Notes under the pieces: model-generated
The model's database searches: none
Told to the model about the DNA's origin: nothing
What the model saw: the letters and a program-made list of their open reading frames with translations, nothing else
Shown: positions 8,874 through 17,552 of the stretch, piece by piece
Layout: each line of letters starts with the position of its first letter
Numbering within the stretch: the stretch's first letter is position 1
Program-made: the position numbers and the translations under genes
NCBI RefSeq assembly: GCF_036226405.1
Contig: NZ_CP108464.1
Span: 2,604,001 to 2,668,000, forward strand
Length of the DNA stretch: 64,000 bases
From: Streptomyces sp. NBC_01260
Lineage (GTDB): Bacteria; Actinomycetota; Actinomycetes; Streptomycetales; Streptomycetaceae
Direction of reading: 5' to 3'

Positions 8874-10016
8874 CTAGATACGGCGGCGCGCCTTGCGGGC
8901 GCGTCGCACCAGGGCAGCAGTACCGAGCAGGGCCACGGTCGCACCGGCGGCACCGGCCGCGGTGGCGTCCTTGCGGCCGAGCCGGCGGCCGGCGACGGTG
9001 TGCCGTCCCTCCACCTCTTCGAGGAGCGCGGCGAGCACCTCCTCGTTGGTCCAGCTCGGGCGCCAGCCCGCGTCGTGCAGCCGGCTCACACTCACCACCC
9101 AGGGGTGCATCGTGTACGCCAGATCGCCCGCCGGGGACGGGGTGAGGCCGATCCGGTGCAGCCGGGCGGCGGCGCCGAGCGCGACGGCGGAGGGCAGCTC
9201 CATCCGGCGGACGCCGCTGATCTCCTCGACCTCCTCCTGTTCGAGCCAGCCGTCGCAGCCGACCGCGAACTCTCCGTCGATCTTCTCCAGCGCCGCGTAC
9301 TCCAGCGCCGTGACCAGGTCGTCGACATGGCAGAACTGCCAGGTGGGACGCGATCCGGCGACAACGAGGAGGCGCGGTGACTCGAAGTAACGGGTCAGTG
9401 CCGTGTCGGTGCCGCCGACGAGCACCGTGGGACGGACCACGGTGACGTGGAGTCCGGGGTGGGCGCGGGGTGCGCGGCGGCCGAGCCGTTCGATCTCCAG
9501 CAGGTCGCCGACGCCGGTCGCCTCCGCGGTGGCCCGCAGTTCGGCGTCCTCGGCCAGCGGGATGTCGTTGTCGGGCAGTGCGCCGTAGACCATCGCGGAG
9601 GTGCACAGCACGACCCGGTGGACGCCGACGGCCGCTGCGGCGGTCAGCACGGTCTGGGTGCCGCGCACGTTGTAGGCGGTGCGGGCGGCGGGATCGGTCT
9701 CCAGGTCGAGATCGAGCGCCAGGTGCACCACGACGTCCGCGCCTCGCAGCTTCTCCGCGATGGCCGGGTCACGGACGTCGAGGACGTGCCAGGTCGCCTC
9801 GGAGACCTCCCCGCGGCGTTCGTCGATGGCGATGACCTGCTTGATCTCCTCGGAGGCCGCGAGCCGGGCCGCGAGCAGCTCGCCCACACCCGTCGCGGCT
9901 CCGGTGACGGCCACGACGGGGCCACGGCTTCTGGAGCGGCTCGGGACAGTCTTGTTCTCGGGCAGAGGGTCGGCCAGGTTTCGCGCTGCGCGAACCTGAG
10001 GATCTGGGGAACTCAC
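8874..10016 (-). CDS. SDR family NAD-dependent epimerase/dehydratase-like protein
   Basis: A 380-residue protein with an extended SDR fold. The dinucleotide-binding motif is TGAATGVG (residues 38-45), followed by the acidic residue segment AIDER and the ADVVVHLALDLD strand. The usual Tyr-x-x-x-Lys pair is not evident where expected: the text reads CTSAMVYGALPDN, a Ser...Tyr without an obvious Lys three residues on, so this may be an atypical or non-catalytic member. The last 25 residues (TVALLGTAALVRRARKARRR) form a hydrophobic helix with a basic end, suggesting a C-terminal membrane tail. The GTG at 10016 is chosen; the frame is open to 10112 but with no coding-like composition. The substrate is unknown. 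Confidence 0.8.
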   Translation of the reverse strand: MSSPDPQVRAARNLADPLPENKTVPSRSRSRGPVVAVTGAATGVGELLAARLAASEEIKQVIAIDERRGEVSEATWHVLDVRDPAIAEKLRGADVVVHLALDLDLETDPAARTAYNVRGTQTVLTAAAAVGVHRVVLCTSAMVYGALPDNDIPLAEDAELRATAEATGVGDLLEIERLGRRAPRAHPGLHVTVVRPTVLVGGTDTALTRYFESPRLLVVAGSRPTWQFCHVDDLVTALEYAALEKIDGEFAVGCDGWLEQEEVEEISGVRRMELPSAVALGAAARLHRIGLTPSPAGDLAYTMHPWVVSVSRLHDAGWRPSWTNEEVLAALLEEVEGRHTVAGRRLGRKDATAAGAAGATVALLGTAALVRRARKARRRI

Positions 10017-10206
10017 CGGGCGTCTCCAGCGGTTGTCTTCAGTACGTACCCGAATGACGCGTACGTACCAGGTGGCGTCCATCCTGCCGCAGGCCGGGAG
10101 CCGACGGAGCACTGAGGCCCTGAGCGGACTTGGTGTCTACGCTGGATGGTGATGTCGGGCAGTCGCCGTCGGTTCGATCCGGCGGCCCTACGAGCCGAGG
10201 AAACCC

Positions 10207-11691
10207 GTGAGTGACACCCCATTCGGATTCGGCCTTCCGCCGGAGGAGCCGGACGACGGCGACCATGGCAAGAAGAAGGACCCCACCGGAGGTGGGCAGG
10301 GTTCGGGCGGTCCGGCGAACCCGCTCGGCTTCGGCCCCGGTGCGGGCGGTGACAACCCGTTCGCCGCGATGTTCGGTTCGATGAACCCGAACGACCTGGG
10401 TGCCGCCTTCCAGCAGCTCGGCCAGATGCTGAGCTACGAGGGCGGTCCCGTGAACTGGGACATGGCCAAGCAGATCGCCCGCCAGACCGTCTCGCAGGGC
10501 AATGCGGACGGCACCAAGGACGCGAGCGTCGGTCCGTCCGAGCGAGCCGCGGTCGACGAGGCGCTGCGGCTGGCGGACATCTGGCTGGACGGCGCGACGT
10601 CGCTGCCGTCCGGTTCGGTCTCGACCGTGGCCTGGAGCCGTGCGGAGTGGGTCGAGGCGTCCCTCCCCGCGTGGCAGAAGCTGGTCGACCCGGTGGCCGA
10701 GCGTGTCGGCCTCGCCATGGGCGATGTGCTGCCCGAGGAGATGCAGGCGATGGCCGGCCCGCTGATCGGCATGATGCGGTCGATGGGCGGCGCGATGTTC
10801 GGCCAGCAGATCGGGCAGGCCGTCGGTGTGCTGGCGGGCGAGGTCGTCGGCTCGACCGATATCGGGCTGCCGCTGGGCCCGGCCGGCAAGGCCGCGCTGC
10901 TTCCGCTGAACGTCGAGCGGTTCGGCAAGGACCTGAGCGTGCCGCAGGACGAGGTGCGGCTGTACCTGGCGCTGCGCGAGGCCGCTCACCAGCGGCTCTT
11001 CGCCCACGTGCCGTGGCTGCGCTCGCATCTGTTCGGTGCCGTGGAGGGCTATGCGCGCGGCATCAAGGTCGACACCAGCAAGCTGGAGGACGTGGTCGGC
11101 CAGTTCGACCCGTCGCAGCCCGAGCAGCTGCAGGAAGCTCTTCAGCAGGGCATGTTCCAGCCGGAGGACACCCCGGAGCAGAAAGCCGCCCTGGCCCGGC
11201 TGGAGACGGCGCTCGCGCTGGTCGAGGGCTGGGTGGACGCCGTGGTGCACGAGGCCTCGAAGTCCCGGCTGACCTCGGCGGACGCGCTCCGCGAGACGAT
11301 GCGCAGGCGCCGCGCGTCCGGCGGTCCCGCCGAGCAGACGTTCGCCACGCTGATCGGTCTCCAGCTGCGTCCGCGGCGGCTGCGTGACGCCTCGCGGCTG
11401 TGGGCCTCGCTCACGGACGCACGGGGTCTCGACGGACGCGACGCGCTGTGGGAGCACCCCGACATGCTCCCGACCGCCCACGACCTGGACGACCCGGACG
11501 GGTTCGTGCACCACGAGCAGCTGGACTTCTCCGAGCTGGACAAGATGCTCGGCGAGGCCGCGAACGGGCCGCAGAAGCCCGCGGCCGGCACCGACGGCAA
11601 GGCCGGGCCCGGCCCGGACGAAGCCGACGACAAGGGCAGCAACGGTGCGGACGGCGCCGACGGCGACAGCAAGGACGACACCGACAAGTGA
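10207..11691 (+). CDS. DUF2342 zincin-like metalloprotease
   Basis: A 494-residue actinobacterial protein of the DUF2342 / zincin-like metallopeptidase type 2 group (also annotated as coenzyme F420 biosynthesis-associated hydrolase). Landmarks are a Gly-rich N-terminus, a helical core with MGGAMFGQQIGQAVGVLAGEVVGSTDIG, and a putative metal segment REAAHQRLFAHVPWL, where Glu and His form an ExxH-like pattern. The C-terminal 45 residues are an acidic Gly/Ala/Asp tail. The GTG at 10207 follows a GAGG ribosome site. Its stop overlaps the start of the Nudix gene (GTGA), so the two are translationally coupled. Its physiological substrate is unknown. Confidence 0.8.
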   Translation: MSDTPFGFGLPPEEPDDGDHGKKKDPTGGGQGSGGPANPLGFGPGAGGDNPFAAMFGSMNPNDLGAAFQQLGQMLSYEGGPVNWDMAKQIARQTVSQGNADGTKDASVGPSERAAVDEALRLADIWLDGATSLPSGSVSTVAWSRAEWVEASLPAWQKLVDPVAERVGLAMGDVLPEEMQAMAGPLIGMMRSMGGAMFGQQIGQAVGVLAGEVVGSTDIGLPLGPAGKAALLPLNVERFGKDLSVPQDEVRLYLALREAAHQRLFAHVPWLRSHLFGAVEGYARGIKVDTSKLEDVVGQFDPSQPEQLQEALQQGMFQPEDTPEQKAALARLETALALVEGWVDAVVHEASKSRLTSADALRETMRRRRASGGPAEQTFATLIGLQLRPRRLRDASRLWASLTDARGLDGRDALWEHPDMLPTAHDLDDPDGFVHHEQLDFSELDKMLGEAANGPQKPAAGTDGKAGPGPDEADDKGSNGADGADGDSKDDTDK

Positions 11692-12236
11692 GCCTGCACG
11701 ACGACGCCGTTCTCGTACTGAAGAGCTACGGGAGCGGTGCGGGCGACGCCCAGGAAGAGTTGCGCCGGGCCTATCTGGACCATCTGGCGCTGCATCCCGA
11801 CGGTATGTGGAAGGCCTGCGGGACCGGGCACCTGACAGCCAGCGCGCTGGTCGTGGACCCGGAGCGCGGCAAGGTGCTGCTCACGCTGCACCGGAAGCTG
11901 CGGATGTGGCTGCAGATGGGCGGTCACTGCGAGCCCGGGGACGCCACGCTGGCCGGGGCGGCGCTGCGCGAGGCCGCGGAGGAGTCCGGCATCGCCGGTC
12001 TGACGCTGCTGGCGAGCGGCCCGGTCACCCTGGACCGCCACCTGATCCCGGCGCCCTGCAACTGGCATCTGGACGTCCAGTACGCGGCACTGGCACCGTC
12101 GGGTTCGACGGAGCGGATCAGTGACGAATCGCTGGACCTGCGCTGGTTCACCTACGACGAGGTCGCCGGGGTCGCCGACTCCTCGGTGGTGCGTCTGGTG
12201 GAACGTACGCGGGCGGCACTGGACGGCGTCCGGTAA
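11688..12236 (+). CDS. Nudix hydrolase
   Basis: A 182-residue protein with a Nudix domain, which hydrolyses nucleoside diphosphates linked to another moiety. The Nudix helix reads GGHCEPGDATLAGAALREAA then EESGI: the REAAEESGI half is canonical, while the first half is divergent (the expected Glu is replaced in GGHCEPGD). This form is common in actinobacterial Nudix proteins of unknown substrate. The GTG start overlaps the stop of the upstream DUF2342 gene by four bases, implying coupled translation. Confidence 0.88.
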   Translation: MSLHDDAVLVLKSYGSGAGDAQEELRRAYLDHLALHPDGMWKACGTGHLTASALVVDPERGKVLLTLHRKLRMWLQMGGHCEPGDATLAGAALREAAEESGIAGLTLLASGPVTLDRHLIPAPCNWHLDVQYAALAPSGSTERISDESLDLRWFTYDEVAGVADSSVVRLVERTRAALDGVR

Positions 12237-12253
12237 CGGGAACGACGACAGCA

Positions 12254-12293
12254 CGGGTAAGGGGCGGCCTCCTGAGAGGCCGCCCCTTACCCG
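12254..12293. terminator. Bidirectional 17-bp terminator
   Basis: Positions 12254-12270 and 12277-12293 are perfect inverted repeats around a 6-nt loop. It lies between the convergent Nudix (plus) and AIM24 (minus) genes and likely stops transcription from both sides. Confidence 0.85.
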
Positions 12294-12354
12294 TCCGCCC
12301 ACCGCACTCACCGCACCCGGCCGCCCGGTCTGCGCCGGGTCGGTGTGCCGTGGC

Positions 12355-13110
12355 TCAGTTCCAGGCGTTGTTCTGGTTCTGGGCGTGAACCCCCTGCTGG
12401 CCCATGCCGAACTGGGCAGCCATCCCCTGGCCGATCTGGGCGCCCTGCGGCGGCAGCACCTCGCTCGGCTGGACCAGGGCGAAGCCCTGCCCGAGGAAGC
12501 TGAGCTCCCAGCCCTCGCCGGTGTTGCCGCGTCGGCGCATGACACCCGAGGAGTGCGTCTGGGCCTGCATCTGCACGCGCAGGGAGCTGGACCAGGCGAC
12601 GACGGCGTCCGCGTCGGCGTTGACGTATTTGTCGGGCGTGACCTGCATCATCAGCGGCTGGCCGGAAGTCATCAGAGCGACCTTGCCGCTGCCGGAGATG
12701 TTGAGCTGGTACTTGCCGGTACCCGAGATGCCGTACTGGCTGTCCACCGCGATGACCTCGGTGTGGAGCGACGAGTCGAGCGCCAGGACATAGGCGCTGT
12801 CCACCGTCATGCCGTCGCGGTCGACATCCACCACGTGGACGTACTGCGCCAGGTTGGCGAGATAGACGGTGCCCTGCCCGGAGCAGCGCATCAGGTCGAG
12901 GCCCTCACCGGTGCTCGCGCGGGCCCGGCGCTGTCCGTGCGACTGGTACTCGCCGTCGAACTCCATCAGCCCCTGGTACGCGACCATGGCCCCCTTGCGG
13001 GCGAGGACGTCGTCGTGGCCGGTCAGCGAGACCCGCAGGAGCTGCGGGTTCTGAACCGCGTACCGGTCCTGGGACTGCTGTTCCGTGTAGCTGAAAAGCG
13101 AACTCTGCAT
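12355..13110 (-). CDS. AIM24 family protein (third gene of TerD/AIM24 operon)
   Basis: A 251-residue protein with an AIM24 beta-rich domain from about residue 20 to 225: VLARKGAMVAYQG, LMRCSGQGTVYLANLAQYVHVV, VLALDSSLHTEV and the closing GWELSFLGQGFALVQPSE. The C-terminus is Gln/Asn/Gly-rich. AIM24 is named after a yeast mitochondrial inner-membrane protein; bacterial members have no defined reaction and often sit beside TerD genes. It follows the second AIM24 gene by 17 bp and is the last gene of the set. The ATG at 13110 is chosen; the frame continues upstream inside the neighbour in a different reading frame. Confidence 0.85.
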   Translation of the reverse strand: MQSSLFSYTEQQSQDRYAVQNPQLLRVSLTGHDDVLARKGAMVAYQGLMEFDGEYQSHGQRRARASTGEGLDLMRCSGQGTVYLANLAQYVHVVDVDRDGMTVDSAYVLALDSSLHTEVIAVDSQYGISGTGKYQLNISGSGKVALMTSGQPLMMQVTPDKYVNADADAVVAWSSSLRVQMQAQTHSSGVMRRRGNTGEGWELSFLGQGFALVQPSEVLPPQGAQIGQGMAAQFGMGQQGVHAQNQNNAWN

Positions 13111-13127
13111 GGTGTGTTCTCCCCCCG

Positions 13128-13808
13128 TCAGTTCCGGACCCGCAGGCGGTCGGTACTGTCCTCGCTCGGCTGGACGACGACGATCCCCTGGCCGGAGAAG
13201 GCCATCTGGAACGCCTCTCCGCTGCCCCGCCCTATGAGAGAGGAGGCCTTGAAGCTGCGCTTGCCCTTCACCTTCAGGTTCGGGGACCACGCCACCAGGG
13301 CGTCCGGGTCGACGTACGTCTCGTCCTCGCCACGCCCGCAGTCGACGACGATCGGCGTGCCGCGGGAGGTGATGGCGACCCAGCCGGTGCCGGAGATGCA
13401 GACGTTCCACAGCCCCTGGCCGGCGAACTTGGCCAGCCCCTTGACCCGTTCGACGCCCCAGGTGAGATGGCCGTCGAAGGCGAGGACATTGGTGCCGTTG
13501 ACCGAGAGGGAGTCGTTGTTGAGATTGATGACGACCACATCCGCGCCGTAGTCGGCGAGGTAGAGCAGTCCGTCGCCGGCGCACTTCATCAGGGGCGTGC
13601 CCTCGCCGGTGATCCACTGCGAGGCGATCTGGCGGACGGCGGGCGGGTTGGGCTCGTACTGGATGAAGCCCTCGTACGCCACCATCGAGCCGGTGCGCGC
13701 GTACAGGTCCTGGCCGGTGGCCATGGCGACCTTCAGCATCGAATGGCCGTGGTTCTCCATCCGGGCCGTGACGGGGGTCGGGGCGTAGCCCGCGAGTTGC
13801 TGATTCAT
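13128..13808 (-). CDS. AIM24 family protein (second gene of TerD/AIM24 operon)
   Basis: A 226-residue protein of the AIM24 family: LYARTGSMVAYEGFIQYEPN, GEGTPLMKCAGDGLLYLADYGADVVV, VLAFDGHLTWGVERV and FSGQGIVVVQPSE are the family strands, in the same order as in its two neighbours. It starts 11 bp after the stop of the TerD-AIM24 fusion and is 17 bp ahead of the third gene, so the three form one transcript. No catalytic residues are recognisable. Confidence 0.85.
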   Translation of the reverse strand: MNQQLAGYAPTPVTARMENHGHSMLKVAMATGQDLYARTGSMVAYEGFIQYEPNPPAVRQIASQWITGEGTPLMKCAGDGLLYLADYGADVVVINLNNDSLSVNGTNVLAFDGHLTWGVERVKGLAKFAGQGLWNVCISGTGWVAITSRGTPIVVDCGRGEDETYVDPDALVAWSPNLKVKGKRSFKASSLIGRGSGEAFQMAFSGQGIVVVQPSEDSTDRLRVRN

Positions 13809-13819
13809 GACGGGCTCCC

Positions 13820-15448
13820 TCAGACCTCGTAGGGCTGGACGACGATGAAGTTGCCGGGTGCGCCCCGGAACTGGAGGTTCACGGTCTCTCCGCTGTGTCC
13901 GGGGTAGGCGTTGCGGCGCAGCCGGACCTGGCTGGAGACGATCACCTGGGACGCCGACGACCACGCCACCACGGCGTTGCAGTCGGCGAAGGTGGTCGGG
14001 GTGACCGGCAGGACGACCGGCACACCGTGGGTCTTGACGACGACGGTGCCGGTGCCCTGGAACTGCATGGTGAACAGGGCGCCTCCGGGGATGCCGTGGC
14101 CCTCGATCCTGCGGACCTCGTGCTGCAGCGACTCGTCGAAGGCGAGGACGTTCTCCGCGGAGACGCAGATGCCGTCGCCCTGGAGCTCGACGGCGTGCAG
14201 ATGGGAGCCGTCCTCGGCGAGGAAGACCTGCCCCCGGCCGGTACAGCGCATCAGCTGCATTTCCTGCCCCGTGGCGTTGCCGACGATCCGGCCGGCGAAA
14301 CCTGCGCCCTTGTAGCCGAAGTCGACCTTGCCCTGGTACATCACCATGCTGCCCTGCCTGGCCAGCACTCCCCCGCCGCCGTTGGTGAGGTCGACACGCA
14401 TGAGCTGCTGGTTCTGCGCGGTCCAGCGCTGGCCGGTGGCCGTCTCCTTGTACGGCTGGAGCGCGGCCAGGAGACCTGCCCCGGTCTGCGGCGCCCCTTG
14501 CGGCACACCCTGCGGCATGCCGGGGGGCTGCTGTCCGTACGGGGCGGGAGCCGGCTGTCCGTACGGGCCGGGAGCCTGCTGCCCGTAGGGTGCGGGCGGC
14601 TGTCCCGGGACCTGCCCGAACTGCGGCTGCTGGGGCGGCTGCCCCGGCTGGCCGTACGGAGCGGGTGCGGGCGGCGGCGGGGGCGGCGGGGGCACGACGC
14701 CGCCCTGCGGGGCCAACGGCGCCACGATGGTGGGCGCGGCATGCATCTGCTGCTGCGGAGTGGGCACCGGCGCGGACGCTGCCGGTCCGCCGAAGGACGG
14801 CGCGGGCTGCGGGACCTGCGGTGCGGCCGGGGCGCCGAACGACGGGGCGGGCGCCGACGCCTGGGCGGGAGGGGCGAACGACGGGACGGCGGACTGCGGC
14901 TCCGGAGCGGCGGGCGCCTCCTCGGCGACCTCGCCTCCGAAGTTCTTCAGCAGCGCGTCGAGGCCGCCGTCGAAGCCCTGGCCGACGGCGGCGAACCGCC
15001 AGACGTCCTTGAGGTAGAAGTCACCCAGCATCACCGCGCGTTCGGTGGTGAACTCCGAGCCGGTGAAGGAGTACCTGACGACTTCTTCGCCACCCGCGAC
15101 GATCCGGATGTATCCGGGGCCGACCTGTGCCATCTGTCCGGCGCCGTCCAGCGTGGCGGTGAACGACAGCTTGTGGATGCTCGCCGGAATGCGGTCCAGA
15201 GTCACGCGGAACGACTCGGTGTCACCGGCCTGGGCGCCGAGGAGCTGAATGGACTCCTCGGGCGATTTCGGCTGATTGAAGAAGATGAAATACCGGTCGT
15301 CGGAGAGCTGCTCATTGGCATCGAGGCCGAAGCAGCTGATGTCAAAGGTCAGTCCCGGGCCGGCGATCTGCACACCTACGTACAGGTCCGTCCCCGGCGT
15401 GAGATCGCTGATCTTGGCCTTGTGGCCGCGTTGGAATTCCCTGGCCAT
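13820..15448 (-). CDS. TerD-AIM24 fusion protein
   Basis: A 542-residue two-domain protein. Residues 1-175 are a TerD-type calcium-binding stress domain (FQRGHKAKISDLTPGTDLYV, FDISCFGLDANEQLSDDRYF, GEEVVRYSFTGSEFTTERAV, VWRFAAVGQGFDGGLDALL). Residues about 175-335 are a disordered Pro/Gln/Ala/Gly linker with repeated PAPYGQQ and PAPSFG units and an unbroken run of nine prolines. Residues about 340-542 are an AIM24 domain (LARQGSMVMYQGKVDF, LMRCTGRGQVFLAEDGSHLH, VLAFDESLQHEV). TerD proteins occur in tellurite and general stress systems and bind Ca2+. It is the first gene of a minus-strand three-gene operon in which every product has an AIM24 domain. Confidence 0.88.
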   Translation of the reverse strand: MAREFQRGHKAKISDLTPGTDLYVGVQIAGPGLTFDISCFGLDANEQLSDDRYFIFFNQPKSPEESIQLLGAQAGDTESFRVTLDRIPASIHKLSFTATLDGAGQMAQVGPGYIRIVAGGEEVVRYSFTGSEFTTERAVMLGDFYLKDVWRFAAVGQGFDGGLDALLKNFGGEVAEEAPAAPEPQSAVPSFAPPAQASAPAPSFGAPAAPQVPQPAPSFGGPAASAPVPTPQQQMHAAPTIVAPLAPQGGVVPPPPPPPPAPAPYGQPGQPPQQPQFGQVPGQPPAPYGQQAPGPYGQPAPAPYGQQPPGMPQGVPQGAPQTGAGLLAALQPYKETATGQRWTAQNQQLMRVDLTNGGGGVLARQGSMVMYQGKVDFGYKGAGFAGRIVGNATGQEMQLMRCTGRGQVFLAEDGSHLHAVELQGDGICVSAENVLAFDESLQHEVRRIEGHGIPGGALFTMQFQGTGTVVVKTHGVPVVLPVTPTTFADCNAVVAWSSASQVIVSSQVRLRRNAYPGHSGETVNLQFRGAPGNFIVVQPYEV

Positions 15449-15555
15449 GCGTAACGACCGTCCCCCATCCGGAAGCTAAATGCGTCGCGTCAGGCTAACC
15501 GCAAAGTCCGGCCACGGGCCAAGCCGGTACAGACCCGGTACAGAATCGCCGAACG

Positions 15556-16179
15556 TCACTCGCCGCGGGCGGCGGGCAGGTGCGGCAGCCGGTCGGCCGC
15601 CACCACCCCTTCGAGATAGCCGCGGGCCCGCTCCGTACGGGGGTAGGCGTCCAGGAGCCGCCAGAACCGCGGACCGTGTCCGGGCACCAGGAGATGGGCC
15701 AGCTCGTGGACGAGCACGTAGTCGACGACGTACTCCGGCATGCCCTGCAGCCGGTGCGACAGGCGGATGCTGCCCTCGGCGGGGGTGCAGGAACCCCACC
15801 GGGTGTTCTGATTGGTCACCCACCGCACCGAGACGGGTCTGGCCCTGCCCTGGAGATACTGCGCGGACAATCGCTCCGCCCGCTCGGCGAGTTCGCTGTC
15901 GCCGAGAATGCGTCTGCTCTCCTGGGCGGCCAGCTTGTCGAGCATCACACTCACCCAGCGCTGCTCCTCGGCCTCCGACATCCGGGCGGGAATCAGCACA
16001 ATCGTGCGGTCACCCTCCCGGTACGCGGAGACCGTTCTGCTGCGGCGGGAGCTCCTGCGGACCTCGACCGCGCTCGTCGCCGAGCCGCGGGGCGGGCGGT
16101 CTGCCGCGCTGCGCTGATGAATTCCGGCGCTGTGCGCGGGGGTCTCCCCGGCGAAACCGGGTGGCGGGTCGGCGGGCAC
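15556..16179 (-). CDS. YgjP-like (M48-type) zinc metallopeptidase
   Basis: A 207-residue protein with the YgjP/WTSS1 domain (PF01863). The motif NTRWGSCTPAEGSIRLSHRL is followed by the zinc-binding VDYVLVHELAHLLVPGHGPRFW, where HELAH gives two His ligands and the catalytic Glu, and the His in GHGPRFW is the likely third ligand. The first 45 residues are Arg/Ser/Pro-rich and probably disordered. Substrates of this family are not known. GTG at 16179 opens the frame; a later start near residue 36 is also possible. It diverges from the ThiF-like gene. Confidence 0.85.
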   Translation of the reverse strand: MPADPPPGFAGETPAHSAGIHQRSAADRPPRGSATSAVEVRRSSRRSRTVSAYREGDRTIVLIPARMSEAEEQRWVSVMLDKLAAQESRRILGDSELAERAERLSAQYLQGRARPVSVRWVTNQNTRWGSCTPAEGSIRLSHRLQGMPEYVVDYVLVHELAHLLVPGHGPRFWRLLDAYPRTERARGYLEGVVAADRLPHLPAARGE

Positions 16180-16365
16180 GGCACGACGTTACCCGCTGCC
16201 AGTGGGGGAAGTCCCGTCTCCTGAACGGTTCACACATGATCCACCCCACGGCGTCCACCATTTGAACGACTAACACCCCCGCCTGTGGATAACTTTCCAC
16301 CCGCTTCCGCGGCCCGTTGCATTCTGGCAATGGATCTCACGCAGCCACACAGACCGGGGGAAGCC

Positions 16366-17511
16366 GTGCATCCGATGTTGAAGCCCGCACTGCGCCGCGC
16401 ATGGCGCGGCCGCGGCACCGTCCAATTCGGCGTGACGCCCGCACATGCGGTGAAGGTCGGCCCGATGGATATCGCGACAGGCTGTTTCCTGGGGCTCCTC
16501 GACGGAACACGCGGGATGCCGCTGTTGCGCGAAGAGGCCAGGGCGCTGGATCTCACCGAACACCAAGTGGACACACTCGTCGCGCGGTTGCTGGACGCGG
16601 GGCTCATCGACGATGTGCGGGCCGGCGGACCGGAAGCCGATGCGCTACGGAACCGGGCGGAAGTCATGGAGCGTCACCGGCCGGACCTGGCGTCTCTCTC
16701 CGTCGTGCATCCCGAGCCAGGCGGCGGGATGCGCCGGCTGGCCGCCCGCCGCTCCATGCGCGTCCAGGTACGGGGAGCCGGCCGGGTGGGTGCGGCCATC
16801 GCCGCGGTGCTGTCCGGATCCGGGGTGGGGTACGTCGAGGTTCTGGACGGCGGATGCGCCGAGCAGTGCGACGTCTCGCCCGGGGGCCTGCCGCCCTCGG
16901 CGGCCGGAGAGCGCCGGGACACCGCGGCCCGGCAACTGGTCCGGCGCTCGGCCCCCGGTCCGGCACCTCGGGCGGCACAGTCGTCGGGCCGGCCCGCGAG
17001 CGGCGAGCCCGGCCTGTCCCTGATCGTGGTCGCCCCTCGCGAGAGCCTGTCCGCCTACGTCCCCGATCCGGGCACCGCCGAGCCGTGGATCGCCTCCGGC
17101 ACACCCCATCTCTACGCCGGGGTGATCGAGGCCACCGGATTCGTCGGGCCCCTGGTGCTGCCCGGAGGCACGGCGTGCGCGGGTTGCCTGGATCTGCACC
17201 GGCGGGACCGGGACCCTCAGTGGCCACGGATGCTGGCGCAGTGGCAGTCCGGGCGGCGCACCGCCGTGCAGGCCTGTGACCTGGGCCTGGCGACCGCGGT
17301 CGCGGGTCTGGCGGCCGCACACGCGCTGGCCTTCCTCGACGGAGAACTGCCCGCCTGCACCGGGGCCCGATGGGAGGCCGCGCTGCCGCTGTTGGACTGG
17401 CGGTCGGAGCAGATCCGGGCGCACCTCGACTGTTCCTGTGGAGCGGGTGGGCACACTGAAGGGGTGCGCACCTCCGGGGCCGGCACGGCGCACGACACAA
17501 TGGCCGGGTAG
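16366..17511 (+). CDS. ThiF/E1-like adenylyltransferase-family protein, orphan
   Basis: A 381-residue protein. Residues about 20-85 form a winged-helix-like domain (FGVTPAHAVKVGPMDIA... VDTLVARLLDAGLIDDV). A Rossmann domain follows with RGAGRVGAAIAAVLSGSGVG, the GxGxxG nucleotide loop of ThiF/E1 enzymes, and a later acceptor region with TACAGCLDLHRR. The C-terminus carries DCSCG, so C-x-x-C plus C-x-C could bind zinc as in E1 proteins. The layout resembles the E1-like proteins of thiazole/oxazole-modified peptide systems, but no YcaO, dehydrogenase or precursor peptide gene is nearby. The conserved Arg/Asp of the adenylation site is not clear to me. GTG at 16366 is preferred because GGGGGAAG precedes it; an ATG at 16330 is also in frame. 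Confidence 0.65.
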   Translation: MHPMLKPALRRAWRGRGTVQFGVTPAHAVKVGPMDIATGCFLGLLDGTRGMPLLREEARALDLTEHQVDTLVARLLDAGLIDDVRAGGPEADALRNRAEVMERHRPDLASLSVVHPEPGGGMRRLAARRSMRVQVRGAGRVGAAIAAVLSGSGVGYVEVLDGGCAEQCDVSPGGLPPSAAGERRDTAARQLVRRSAPGPAPRAAQSSGRPASGEPGLSLIVVAPRESLSAYVPDPGTAEPWIASGTPHLYAGVIEATGFVGPLVLPGGTACAGCLDLHRRDRDPQWPRMLAQWQSGRRTAVQACDLGLATAVAGLAAAHALAFLDGELPACTGARWEAALPLLDWRSEQIRAHLDCSCGAGGHTEGVRTSGAGTAHDTMAG

Positions 17512-17552
17512 CCGCCGCACGCAGCGCGGCAGTCTGGGATTTGGAGGGGCAT

